Assembly (NCBI GenBank): GCA_900544175.1
Contig: UQUN01000021.1
Coordinates: 1-45,813, forward strand
Source: an uncultured Alistipes sp.
GTDB taxonomy: Bacteria; Bacteroidota; Bacteroidia; Bacteroidales; UBA932
DNA: 45,813 nucleotides
Reading direction: 5' to 3'
Shown: positions 15,679 to 23,142 of the stretch, one piece after another
Layout of the letters: every line of letters begins with the position of its first letter
How positions within the stretch are numbered: the stretch's first letter is position 1
Translations under genes and position numbers: made by a program
The notes under the pieces: model-generated
What the model saw: the letters and a program-made list of their open reading frames with translations, nothing else
Database searches by the model: none
What the model was told of the DNA's origin: nothing

Positions 15679-16332
15679 TTAAAGTTTGTCACCGTATGCC
15701 AGATCGCCGGCATCGCCGAGTCCTGGCACGATATAGGATTTGTTGGTCAGTTCCTCATCTATGGCTCCCGTCCAAAGAGTCACGTTCTTGTGGGGAAGGT
15801 TCTTGGACAGGTATTCTACTCCGTAGCAGCTTGCGATAGGGCATACGAAGTGAGTGGATACCGGAGTGCCCTGCTCCAGCATTCTGCGGTATGCCAGGAC
15901 TGCTGACGCACCTGTTGCCAGCATGGTGTCCGAGAGAATCAGGACCTTGCCCTCGATGGACGGAGATGTGCAGTATTCCACGTTTATGGTGAATTTGTTG
16001 TCTTTTCCGTATTTGCGGTAGGCGGCTATGAATGCGTTCTGGGCGTTGTCGAATATGTTCAGCATGCCGTTGTGCAGAGGAATGCCGGCCCTGAGTATCG
16101 TGGCGAGGACAATACTGTCGGCAGGTACGGAGCATCTGGCTATGCCCAAAGGCGTAGTGACCTCTTTCTGCGTGTACTGAAGATGCCTGCTTATCTCGTA
16201 TGCGAAGATTTCTCCGATACGTTCGAGATTCCTGCGGAAGCGCATATGGTTTTTCTGGATGTCCTTGTCGCGGATCTCAGCGATGTACTGATTGAGGACG
16301 GAGTTGCCGTCACCGAGATTGATGATAGTCAT
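15679..16332 (-). CDS. upp: Uracil phosphoribosyltransferase
   Basis: Upp salvages uracil with PRPP to make UMP. The 217 residues show the PRPP loop LILSDTMLATGAS (131-143) and the uracil-binding C-terminal PGLGDAGDLAYG. The central block ILRAGIPLHNGML is also typical. The length is normal and the enzyme is cytoplasmic. It has its own -7 element at 16353-16360, placed just before the stop codon of radC. It is followed after 6 bases by the unknown membrane protein; a uracil permease would be an obvious partner, but that protein does not resemble the UraA family. Confidence 0.96.
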   Translation of the reverse strand: MTIINLGDGNSVLNQYIAEIRDKDIQKNHMRFRRNLERIGEIFAYEISRHLQYTQKEVTTPLGIARCSVPADSIVLATILRAGIPLHNGMLNIFDNAQNAFIAAYRKYGKDNKFTINVEYCTSPSIEGKVLILSDTMLATGASAVLAYRRMLEQGTPVSTHFVCPIASCYGVEYLSKNLPHKNVTLWTGAIDEELTNKSYIVPGLGDAGDLAYGDKL

Positions 16333-16352
16333 AATGCATATTTTATGTACGG

Positions 16353-16360
16353 CAAATATA
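16353..16360 (-). promoter_or_regulatory. -7 promoter element of upp
   Basis: The minus strand reads TATATTTG (TAnnTTTG), 20 bases before the upp ATG and 9 bases after the radC stop. Confidence 0.68.
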
Positions 16361-16368
16361 GGATATTT

Positions 16369-17043
16369 TCAGAGACCTTCGTCATTGAAACTGTAATACT
16401 TGTCACCGGCTATTATCACGTGGTCCAGCAGGGCTATGTCCAGCAGTCCGGCTGCGTCTTTCAGCATTCTGGTCTGTCTGCGGTCCATGGAGCTCGGCGC
16501 CGGATTGCCTGAAGGGTGGTTGTGTACAAGTATGATGGAGCTGGCAAGCCGGTCCACGGCTTTCTTGATGATCACCTTCGGGTCCATCACTGTGGAGCTT
16601 ACGCCGCCTATGCTGACACGTTCCTTGCCCATGATGCGGTTAGCCCTGTTGAGAAACAGCACCCAGCATTCTTCGTGCCTGAGACTGTGCATTATGGGAA
16701 AGAATATCCGGAACACTGATTGGGATGCCGTAACCTGCATCCCCGGCTCGGGACTTTTGCTGAGTATCCTTGCGGACAGTTCGAACAGTGCGGCAAGTGT
16801 AGCGGCTTTTGCCTTGCCGATGCCTGGTACTGCCTGCATCTGCTCCGCCGGCATCGTGGCCAGCGCGCTGAGTGAATTTCCGGCTGTCGCCAGCAGTTCT
16901 CTCGAGACATCCACTGCGCTTCTGTGCTTTGTGCCGGAGTTTATTATTATTGCCAGCAATTCGGAATCGCTGAGTGAGGCCGCTCCCGACACACTCATCT
17001 TCTCTCTCGGCCTGTCGTCAATTTTCCAATTGTTGATACCCAT
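16369..17043 (-). CDS. radC: RadC-family JAB-domain protein
   Basis: The 224-residue protein has an N-terminal helix-hairpin-helix region (RPREKM...LSDSELLAIIINSGT, AVPGIGKAKAATL) and a C-terminal JAB/MPN metalloprotease-like domain. The JAMM motif is HNHPSGNPAPSSMD, with His174, His176 and Asp187. RadC was named for a repair phenotype later disputed; its real activity is unsettled. The ATG at 17043 follows the rpsT terminator tail by a few bases, and no TAnnTTTG is visible upstream. Expression may therefore depend on read-through from rpsT or on an unrecognised promoter within the terminator. Confidence 0.93.
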   Translation of the reverse strand: MGINNWKIDDRPREKMSVSGAASLSDSELLAIIINSGTKHRSAVDVSRELLATAGNSLSALATMPAEQMQAVPGIGKAKAATLAALFELSARILSKSPEPGMQVTASQSVFRIFFPIMHSLRHEECWVLFLNRANRIMGKERVSIGGVSSTVMDPKVIIKKAVDRLASSIILVHNHPSGNPAPSSMDRRQTRMLKDAAGLLDIALLDHVIIAGDKYYSFNDEGL

Positions 17044-17047
17044 ATAT

Positions 17048-17083
17048 AAAAAAAACTTCCCGTCAAATTTCGGGAAGTTTTTT
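17048..17083 (-). terminator. Terminator of tRNA-Glu/rpsT transcript
   Basis: ACTTCCCG (17055-17062) pairs with CGGGAAGT (17071-17078), with flanking A/T tracts extending the stem. On the minus strand it ends in at least eight T, so it is a strong terminator for leftward rpsT transcription. The T tract runs straight into the radC start region. Confidence 0.9.
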
Positions 17084-17111
17084 CAAAATCGCTTACCTTA
17101 AGTGTAAAAAC

Positions 17112-17363
17112 TTATAATTTATTTACATATAATGCAATTCCGCTTTTGAGGTTGGCAGCCTTGTTCTTGTGGATCACATTGATCTTGGCTAACCTGTCAA
17201 TCATTGAGGATACTTTTGGAAGAAGAGCGGTTGCCGCTTCTTTGTCCGTAGTGTTTCTTAATGCCCTGATGGCATTGCGTGTTGTCCTTGCATAATACCT
17301 GTTATGCAATCTGCGTGACTCGTTCTGTCGGTTACGCTTGTCTGCTGATGCGTGATTTGCCAT
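17112..17363 (-). CDS. rpsT: 30S ribosomal protein S20
   Basis: The 83-residue, Lys/Arg/Asn-rich protein begins MANHASADKRNRQNESRR and contains the helical S20 pattern RNTTDKEAATALLPKVSSMIDRLAK and IHKNKAANLKSGI. S20 binds 16S rRNA during early 30S assembly. The length is standard. There is no promoter element between it and the tRNA-Glu gene 20 bases upstream, so it is probably cotranscribed with the two tRNAs. A strong terminator follows. Confidence 0.97.
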   Translation of the reverse strand: MANHASADKRNRQNESRRLHNRYYARTTRNAIRALRNTTDKEAATALLPKVSSMIDRLAKINVIHKNKAANLKSGIALYVNKL

Positions 17364-17383
17364 TTTTGATCTTTTTTATTTTG

Positions 17384-17455
17384 TAGTGGATAGGGGAATC
17401 GAACCCCTATTGCAAGAATGAAAATCTTGAGTCCTAACCGTTAGACGAATCCACC
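17384..17455 (-). tRNA. tRNA-Glu (UUC anticodon)
   Basis: On the minus strand the 72 bases fold as a cloverleaf. The acceptor is GGTGGAT with ATCCACT, the D arm holds TAACGGTTA, and the T arm is GGGGTTCGATTCCCC. The anticodon stem CAAGA/TCTTG encloses the loop TTTTCAT, giving anticodon TTC. CCA is not encoded. It differs from its neighbour at only three positions. Confidence 0.95.
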
Positions 17456-17480
17456 CTCATCTGTTCCAGCATCTACTTTG

Positions 17481-17552
17481 TAGTGGATAGGGGAATCGAA
17501 CCCCTATTGCAAGATTGAGAATCTTGTGTCCTAACCGTTAGACGAATCCACC
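17481..17552 (-). tRNA. tRNA-Glu (CUC anticodon)
   Basis: The same cloverleaf as the neighbouring tRNA-Glu, with the anticodon loop TTCTCAA giving anticodon CTC. It is the first of the two in the transcript; the spacer between them is 25 bases. The near-identity suggests tandem duplication followed by change of the wobble base. Confidence 0.94.
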
Positions 17553-17556
17553 GTGT

Positions 17557-17581
17557 CTCCCAAATACTTTTGATTTGGGAG
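17557..17581. promoter_or_regulatory. Leader hairpin before the tRNA-Glu genes
   Basis: CTCCCAAAT (17557-17565) and ATTTGGGAG (17573-17581) are perfect 9-mers around a 7-base loop. The hairpin lies between the -7 element and the first tRNA, at the very 5' end of the predicted precursor, and ends 4 bases before the mature tRNA. It could also stop transcripts coming from the DUF4837 gene, but no T run follows. Confidence 0.6.
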
Positions 17582-17583
17582 TG

Positions 17584-17591
17584 CAAAGGTA
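17584..17591 (-). promoter_or_regulatory. -7 promoter element of tRNA-Glu/rpsT unit
   Basis: The minus strand reads TACCTTTG (TAnnTTTG), between the DUF4837 stop and the leader hairpin. It is the only such element before the two tRNAs and rpsT. Confidence 0.65.
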
Positions 17592-17595
17592 TAAA

Positions 17596-18624
17596 TTATT
17601 TTTTGTCTTCCAAATTTTCTTGCCAGTTAAATGAATAAATAATCGATTCCACTTGTCTCAGATATTTCCGCTTGTCGTATTTGGGAGCATATACGAAAGC
17701 ATTCAGTATGATTATGTTCTCTCTGTTAAAGTCTGGAAATATGTGACATACGAACGGTCCTCCCATGTAGTCGTTTTCGACCTCCCACAGTCCGCGCATT
17801 TCAATTATGCTTCTGTTTTTATACGAGATGGTTCTCATGCCGGGATCAATGACTTTGTTGAAGGTCATATAGCTGTTGTCGCGCATGCCGGGGACGTTGG
17901 CCTGCCACAGGTCATGGATTTTCTCTTTCAGGCTGTCGTACGACAACTGGGCCGTGTCAGTGTACGGGAACTTGAATATGAGTATGCCTTGGTTGACGTG
18001 TGTGGTCTCCTGTGATATCCACATGAATTCGGGTGTGTTTTTCTTTATCGTGAATCCTCTCGGAAAATAAGGCGAGCCGCCTATGTTCTTGGCAACGGCC
18101 ATCCTGACATCCCTGTCCTCGTACCTTATGGAGTTGGATATTATACGGTCCCTCTCGGCCTGTTCTATGGCCGCTGTTATGAGTTCCCTGTTGTTTATTA
18201 TGAGCTCCGAAGCCTCTTCCGGCGAGGTGGCGGATACGGTCACAATGGTCTGGGGCTTGGCCCATGCATCGCGTGTTATGCGTATGCCTGTGGTGTCCAC
18301 TTCCGCGGATACGTTCATGATAACTATGTTCCTGTGCAGAAGATAGCTTCCTGTAAAACCGTTGGGAGTTGCGTTGTACAGTGTGAACGCAGGTTCTTTT
18401 TGCGGAAGGAACGGGTATTCTCCGGCCAGGATTTCCCTGAGTACGGAGCCAAGGTTGCCTTCCCAGTAGCTTTTGTTTATCACAATGAGCACCTCGCCTG
18501 CATTTCCTGTGATGCTGGGCAGGTATTTTGTACGGTCTTTCGGTCTGGTGCCGTTTCCGCAGGATGCCAGTAGTGCGGTAATGGCAAGAGCCAGGGCCGT
18601 CAGTCCAAGTATGTTTTTTTTCAT
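17596..18624 (-). CDS. DUF4837-family lipoprotein
   Basis: The 342-residue protein starts with a lipoprotein signal (MKKNILGLTALALAITALLASCGNG), with the lipid-bearing cysteine in LLASC. The remainder matches the Bacteroidota DUF4837 pattern, including LPSITGNAGEVLIVINKSYWEG, YFPRGFTIKKNTPEFMWISQ and GPFVCHIFPDFNRENIIILN. The function is unknown; it is an envelope protein. It has its own -7 element at 18675-18682 and lies 93 bases after the rseP stop. Proximity to the site-2 protease and M23 peptidase suggests an envelope-related job, but that is inference. Confidence 0.85.
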   Translation of the reverse strand: MKKNILGLTALALAITALLASCGNGTRPKDRTKYLPSITGNAGEVLIVINKSYWEGNLGSVLREILAGEYPFLPQKEPAFTLYNATPNGFTGSYLLHRNIVIMNVSAEVDTTGIRITRDAWAKPQTIVTVSATSPEEASELIINNRELITAAIEQAERDRIISNSIRYEDRDVRMAVAKNIGGSPYFPRGFTIKKNTPEFMWISQETTHVNQGILIFKFPYTDTAQLSYDSLKEKIHDLWQANVPGMRDNSYMTFNKVIDPGMRTISYKNRSIIEMRGLWEVENDYMGGPFVCHIFPDFNRENIIILNAFVYAPKYDKRKYLRQVESIIYSFNWQENLEDKK

Positions 18625-18674
18625 ATCCGTTGGTTTAATGCTGTTTTAACTAAAATCAATGTCAGTTGCAGGAA

Positions 18675-18682
18675 CAAAGTTA
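18675..18682 (-). promoter_or_regulatory. -7 promoter element of DUF4837 gene
   Basis: The minus strand reads TAACTTTG (TAnnTTTG), 50 bases before the ATG, in the 93-base gap after rseP. Confidence 0.6.
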
Positions 18683-18717
18683 CGGAAATTTTCCACATGG
18701 GTGACGGATGCCGCAGT

Positions 18718-20037
18718 TTATTTAAGCAATCTCATGATGTCATTGCCGAATGCGAGTACCATGATTACCAGCAGCAGTAACATGCCTGCCATCTGGGCAA
18801 TTTCCATGAACTTCTCGGACGGTTTTCTGCCGGTGATCATCTCGTAGATGGTAAACAGTATGTGCCCTCCGTCCAAAGCCGGTATGGGTATGAGGTTCAT
18901 TACTGCCAGCATTACCGACAGCAGAGCTGTGATGTTCCAGAATATCTGCCAGTTCCATGCCGAAGGAAATATGCTTCCTATGGTTATGAAACTTCCGACG
19001 GACTTGTAGGCACCGGTATCCGGTTTGAATATCAGGCCCAATTCCTGGATGTAGTTGCCAATGGTCGAGAAAGTGAGCTTGAAGCCGGCAGGTATGGCGG
19101 ACAGAAGAGTGTATTCTTTTTCTGTTACCTTTATCCCGGAGATGTCTCTCTGCAGCAGGACTCCTATTTTGCCGGACGGGCTGACCTTTACCGGTACGGT
19201 TATGGTGTCGCCGTCACGCAGCATCTTCAGGTCCACTGTCCCGCCGGCATGTCCGGCAAGGGCGTCCTGGAGTTCATTGTAGTATGTGACAGGAATGTCA
19301 CCTGCCGCCAGGAATCTGTCTCCCTGCCGCAGGTCGGCCGATACGTTGATGGAAGAGTCCGGCAGAGCTCCTACCATTATGGGCAGCCGGATACCGAACA
19401 TTCCCGGAGTGTTGAGCATGGCCGGCATGTATTCCTGGCTTATCGGGACAACTACAGTGTCTCCGTCACGGATAACGGTCACCTCGCGTACCTGGTCGCG
19501 CAGCATGTCTATCTGCAGATTGGCGAAATTGTCCGGAGCTGGATGTCCGTCGAATTCTATGATCATGTCTCCGTCCATAAAACCGATTTCAGCGGCCAGG
19601 CTGCCGGTCTCTATTCCGTATACGGCATCTTCTGTCCTGACATACTGCTCACCCCATGAGTACAGTATGGCTATATACAGTACGATGGCGAGGATGACGT
19701 TCATCAGCACGCCGCCGGCGAGCACTATGAGTCTCTGCCATGCCGGACGTGACCGGAACTCCCACGGCTGCGGCGGCTTTGCCATGGCCTCCCTGTCCAT
19801 CGATTCGTCTATCATTCCGGATATCTTGCAGAAGCCGCCTAATGGGATGCATCCGATACCGAACTCGGTGTCGCTTTTCTTCGGCTTGAACTTCAGTACC
19901 GCAGGGGGGAAGAACAGGTAGAACTTTTCTACCCGGATGCCGAACATCCTCGCCGTCACGTAATGTCCGAACTCGTGTACCAGTACCAGTAGCGACAATG
20001 ACAGGATGACCTGTATGATTTTCAGAAGTATGTCCAT
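18718..20037 (-). CDS. rseP: Site-2 zinc metalloprotease RseP
   Basis: RseP-type intramembrane proteases cut anti-sigma factors or remnant signal peptides in the inner membrane. The 439-residue protein has the zinc motif HEFGH (His21-Glu22, His25) in the first membrane helix and the third-ligand motif NLIPIPALDGGH (381-392, Asp389). Two periplasmic PDZ-like modules lie between (about 125-300), and a conserved GGVLMNVILA helix follows the first. All catalytic residues are present. It overlaps the dxr stop by one base (TAATG), giving translational coupling with dxr, as is common in many bacteria. Confidence 0.96.
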   Translation of the reverse strand: MDILLKIIQVILSLSLLVLVHEFGHYVTARMFGIRVEKFYLFFPPAVLKFKPKKSDTEFGIGCIPLGGFCKISGMIDESMDREAMAKPPQPWEFRSRPAWQRLIVLAGGVLMNVILAIVLYIAILYSWGEQYVRTEDAVYGIETGSLAAEIGFMDGDMIIEFDGHPAPDNFANLQIDMLRDQVREVTVIRDGDTVVVPISQEYMPAMLNTPGMFGIRLPIMVGALPDSSINVSADLRQGDRFLAAGDIPVTYYNELQDALAGHAGGTVDLKMLRDGDTITVPVKVSPSGKIGVLLQRDISGIKVTEKEYTLLSAIPAGFKLTFSTIGNYIQELGLIFKPDTGAYKSVGSFITIGSIFPSAWNWQIFWNITALLSVMLAVMNLIPIPALDGGHILFTIYEMITGRKPSEKFMEIAQMAGMLLLLVIMVLAFGNDIMRLLK

Positions 20038-21197
20038 TATCTGCCTGAGATTATTGCGGAAGCTGTCTCCCTTGTGATCCGGTCTGTTTCTATGATGTCA
20101 TCGAGGCCGGGGTCCTTGATGAAGGCGCATCTGTTCATGCATGCGGCGATGATGTCAGGAATGTCGGTGAACTTGACCGCTCCGTTCATGAATGCCTCTA
20201 CGGCCACCTCGTCAGCGGCACTCATCGCGCACGGGATGTTGCCGCCTTTCCGCATGGCCTCCATGGCAAGTGACAGGCACGGGAACTTGCCTGTGTCCGG
20301 CTCCGAGAATGTGAATCCTCCCAACTTGAAGAAATCGATACGCGGTATGTCGAGCGGCATTCTGTCCGGCCAAGTCAGGGCATACTGGATGGGCAGCCTC
20401 ATGTCCGGCGAGCTCATCTGTGCCAGTACAGCACCGTCCTGGAAGGACACCATGCTGTGAATTATTGACTGCGGGTGTATCACAACAGTGATTTTATAGC
20501 AGTCCACGCCGAACAGCCAGCCGGCCTCTATCATCTCAAAGCCCTTGTTCATCAGAGTGGCGGAGTCTATGGATATCTTCCTTCCCATACTCCATCTCGG
20601 ATGAACAGCTGCTTCTGCGGCGGTGACGTATGCCAGTTCGGACTGGGGAGTTCTGAGGAAAGGGCCTCCCGAGGCTGTCAGGTATATTCTCTCAATGGGG
20701 GAATGCTCTCCCTGAAGGCACTGGAAAATGGCGGAATGCTCGGAGTCCACCGGCAGTACGGTGGCATTGTTCTCCAAGGCAGTCTGCATGATTATTCCTC
20801 CGGCTGCCACTATCGGCTCCTTGTTGGCAATCGCGACGGCTTTCCCGGAGCGGAGGGCTGCCAGGATCGGTTCAAGTCCACAGAAACCGGTGACGGCGCA
20901 CAGCACCATGTCGATATTTCCGGCCGTGGCCATGGTGTCTACTATGGATTCCATGCCGGCGAACACATTGATGCCATGCGGGGTGAGAGCTTCATGCACC
21001 TCCTCATACAAGTCCTTGTTGGAGATGATGGCGCAGGCTGCATTGAACTCGATGGCCTGCTGTACGAGCAGGCGGCTGTTGTTGTTGGCTGTGAGAAGCT
21101 GTATGTCGAACAGTTCCCTGTGTTCTCTCACAACGGACAATGCCTGGACTCCAATAGAACCGGTGGAGCCGAGTATCGCAATTCTTCTTTTTCCCAT
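20037..21197 (-). CDS. dxr: 1-deoxy-D-xylulose 5-phosphate reductoisomerase
   Basis: Dxr (IspC) makes 2-C-methyl-D-erythritol 4-phosphate, the committed step of the MEP isoprenoid pathway, using NADPH. The 386 residues have the dinucleotide-binding loop GSTGSIG (10-16), the metal and substrate segments PVDSEHSAIFQCLQ and SGGPF, and MGRKISIDSATLMNKGFE. The length is typical and it is cytoplasmic. The gene is downstream of the M23 peptidase (19-base gap) and overlaps rseP, so the three form one operon. Isoprenoid supply for undecaprenyl carriers links it to envelope synthesis. Confidence 0.98.
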   Translation of the reverse strand: MGKRRIAILGSTGSIGVQALSVVREHRELFDIQLLTANNNSRLLVQQAIEFNAACAIISNKDLYEEVHEALTPHGINVFAGMESIVDTMATAGNIDMVLCAVTGFCGLEPILAALRSGKAVAIANKEPIVAAGGIIMQTALENNATVLPVDSEHSAIFQCLQGEHSPIERIYLTASGGPFLRTPQSELAYVTAAEAAVHPRWSMGRKISIDSATLMNKGFEMIEAGWLFGVDCYKITVVIHPQSIIHSMVSFQDGAVLAQMSSPDMRLPIQYALTWPDRMPLDIPRIDFFKLGGFTFSEPDTGKFPCLSLAMEAMRKGGNIPCAMSAADEVAVEAFMNGAVKFTDIPDIIAACMNRCAFIKDPGLDDIIETDRITRETASAIISGR

Positions 21198-21216
21198 CTG
21201 CTGAGTCTTAATTGTG

Positions 21217-22083
21217 TTAAAAATTGATGTATAGAGCCGGATCTACCGGTTCTCCCTTGTGCCACAGCTCAAAATGCAGGTGAGGACCCGTACTGATGTC
21301 CCCTGCGTTGCCTGCGAGGGACACTGTGGTTCCGGCACTCACTTTATCTCCAGCCTTTTTCAGCAGTTTCGTATTGTGCTTGTATATGGAGACAAGGTCA
21401 TTGCTGTGCTGTATGTGGAGGCAGTATCCGGTCTCGTCATTCCAGTATGCGGCAATAACCGTACCGTCCAGCACGGCGCATACGGAACTGTTGTTCTGGA
21501 CCGCGATGTCGATGAACGGGTGGCCTTTCCCCGGATTGTAGGGCTCTGTCACCACGCCCTTTACTGGAGGGAAGAACAGCATGCCTTCGAGCTGGGGCTC
21601 TGAACTGGACGGGTACAGGTTGTATTTTTCTATGGAATCTATGCGCTCTCTGAGAATGGAGTCGGCGCTGTGCTCGCTTAGATCGGCCGCAGCCGTTTCT
21701 ATTCCTGCTGACGGTCTCGCCAGAAGACTGTCTATAGGGACTGGGGTCTCTCCGGCTATTATGCGGCGTATGTTTGTGAGCTGCAATGTTATCAGCCGCA
21801 TGCGTGCTTCTAAGGAATCTACTTTCGCCGCGTTTTCTACGGCCTCTCTCTGGGTCGTATACGACGGGTATCCGGGTATGATGCGTCTGACAGGGGTGAA
21901 TGCGGTAATACAGAAAGTTATGACGCAGACGAGAGCGACGATGCCGATGACTGCGGAGACTGCGGCGTGCTTCGTGCCTCTTACCGCGAACTCAAAATCG
22001 TGGGTCTCATTGTCGAGGATTGCGAAGAGATATTTCCTCGCCGGGCGTTTTGTGGTCCCGTTATTGTTTTTTTTTCCTGACAT
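21217..22083 (-). CDS. Membrane-anchored M23-family peptidase
   Basis: The 288-residue protein has a cytoplasmic basic N terminus, a membrane segment near 42-62, a coiled-coil-like stretch (about 75-115), and a C-terminal LytM/M23 domain. The zinc site is visible as His188-x3-Asp192 (GHPFIDIA) and His268-x-His270 (GPHLHFE). The usual G in HxGxD is replaced by F-I, but both ligands remain, so activity is possible. It would cut peptidoglycan cross-bridges or activate amidases in the periplasm. Its start overlaps the divergent region of ruvX. No exact TAnnTTTG is seen; TAATGTTG about 14 bases upstream of the start is a one-mismatch candidate. Confidence 0.88.
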   Translation of the reverse strand: MSGKKNNNGTTKRPARKYLFAILDNETHDFEFAVRGTKHAAVSAVIGIVALVCVITFCITAFTPVRRIIPGYPSYTTQREAVENAAKVDSLEARMRLITLQLTNIRRIIAGETPVPIDSLLARPSAGIETAAADLSEHSADSILRERIDSIEKYNLYPSSSEPQLEGMLFFPPVKGVVTEPYNPGKGHPFIDIAVQNNSSVCAVLDGTVIAAYWNDETGYCLHIQHSNDLVSIYKHNTKLLKKAGDKVSAGTTVSLAGNAGDISTGPHLHFELWHKGEPVDPALYINF

Positions 22084-22110
22084 ATGTTCTTCAAGACAAC
22101 ATTATTTGAC

Positions 22111-22118
22111 TACATTTG
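22111..22118 (+). promoter_or_regulatory. -7 promoter element of ruvX-def-phosphomutase operon
   Basis: TACATTTG (TAnnTTTG) ends 4 bases before the ruvX ATG. If the usual spacing to the start point holds, transcription begins at or next to the A of the start codon. Confidence 0.6.
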
Positions 22119-22122
22119 CGGA

Positions 22123-22548
22123 ATGAATCGGATCATCGGAATCGACTATGGCAAAAAGCGGATCGGACTTGCCGTCTCGGACCCGCTGGGTATGTTCGCG
22201 TCTCCGCTCGAAACAGTTCCGCCTGCAAAGATAATCGAATATCTCAAACAATATGCTGCCGGCAAGGAACCTGTGTCACTCTTTGTGGTGGGTTATCCGA
22301 TGAATCTGGACAATACTCCCTCGGAAGCGGCACGGTTTGTGGATGAGTTTATAAAGAGGCTCAAGAAAAATTTTCCGGACATTCCGGTGGTATGTGAGGA
22401 TGAGCGCTTCACGTCCGTACTGGCGCACAGGGCGATGATAGACGGCGGCATGAGGAAGATGGACCGCAGGGACAAGGCCGTGGTGGACAAGATAAGTGCG
22501 GCTATCATCCTGCAGACGTATCTGGACCGGCCGGACAGGAATAGATAA
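22123..22548 (+). CDS. ruvX: Holliday junction resolvase-like pre-16S rRNA nuclease (YqgF/RuvX)
   Basis: The 141-residue protein begins MNRIIGIDYGKKRIGLAVSDP, the RNase H-like strand carrying the first catalytic Asp (GIDYG). It continues with VVGYPMNLDN, CEDERFTS and DKISAAIILQTYLD, the later acidic positions of the family. YqgF processes the 5' end of 16S rRNA in E. coli. A longer frame opens at 22084, but family alignment and the promoter place the start at 22123. It is the first gene of a plus-strand operon with def (12-base gap). Confidence 0.95.
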   Translation: MNRIIGIDYGKKRIGLAVSDPLGMFASPLETVPPAKIIEYLKQYAAGKEPVSLFVVGYPMNLDNTPSEAARFVDEFIKRLKKNFPDIPVVCEDERFTSVLAHRAMIDGGMRKMDRRDKAVVDKISAAIILQTYLDRPDRNR

Positions 22549-22560
22549 ACACAGTATATC

Positions 22561-23124
22561 ATGATATTGCCTATTTACATTTACGGTTCCGGCGTGCTCA
22601 GGGAAGTCGCGCAGGACGTTGATATCGAGAACATCGATAAGGAAGAACTTTCAAAATACATAGCGGACATGTTCGAGACCATGTACAATGCGGACGGGGT
22701 CGGTCTGGCTGCACCTCAGGTCGGGGATAGCCGCAGGATTCTTGTTGTGGACGGCAGTGACGTGGCTGACGTATATCCCGAACTCAAAGGATTCAGGAGG
22801 GCGATGATCAATCCCCGGGTGCTGGAGGAGAGCGAAGAAACCGCAGATTACAGCGAAGGATGCCTGAGTGTGCCTGATGTCCATTGCAATGTGGTGCGTC
22901 CGAAAAAGATCAGGGTGCGCTACCATGATGCCGGACTAAATGAAGTGGAGGAGGAACTGGACGGTTTCGCCTGCCGTATGGTGCAGCATGAGATGGATCA
23001 TCTGGACGGGCATCTGTTCACTGACAGGGTAGCTCCGATACGGCGCAAGATGATATCTGCAAGACTGCACAACATCGCAAGGGGCAAGGCCCGCACTTCA
23101 TACAGGACCAAACTGGAGAAATAG
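22561..23124 (+). CDS. def: Peptide deformylase
   Basis: Deformylase removes the N-formyl group from nascent proteins. The 187 residues contain all three signatures: GVGLAAPQ (46-53), EGCLSVP with metal-binding Cys101 (99-105), and QHEMDHLDG (142-150) with His143, Glu144 and His147. The length is normal. It lies between ruvX and the phosphohexomutase in one operon, and all three are cytoplasmic. Confidence 0.98.
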   Translation: MILPIYIYGSGVLREVAQDVDIENIDKEELSKYIADMFETMYNADGVGLAAPQVGDSRRILVVDGSDVADVYPELKGFRRAMINPRVLEESEETADYSEGCLSVPDVHCNVVRPKKIRVRYHDAGLNEVEEELDGFACRMVQHEMDHLDGHLFTDRVAPIRRKMISARLHNIARGKARTSYRTKLEK

Positions 23125-23142
23125 CGAACGGGGGACTGCGTC

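Noticed and set aside
18862..19659. Plus-strand frame of 265 codons
   Set aside because: Antisense shadow of rseP; no coherent domain.
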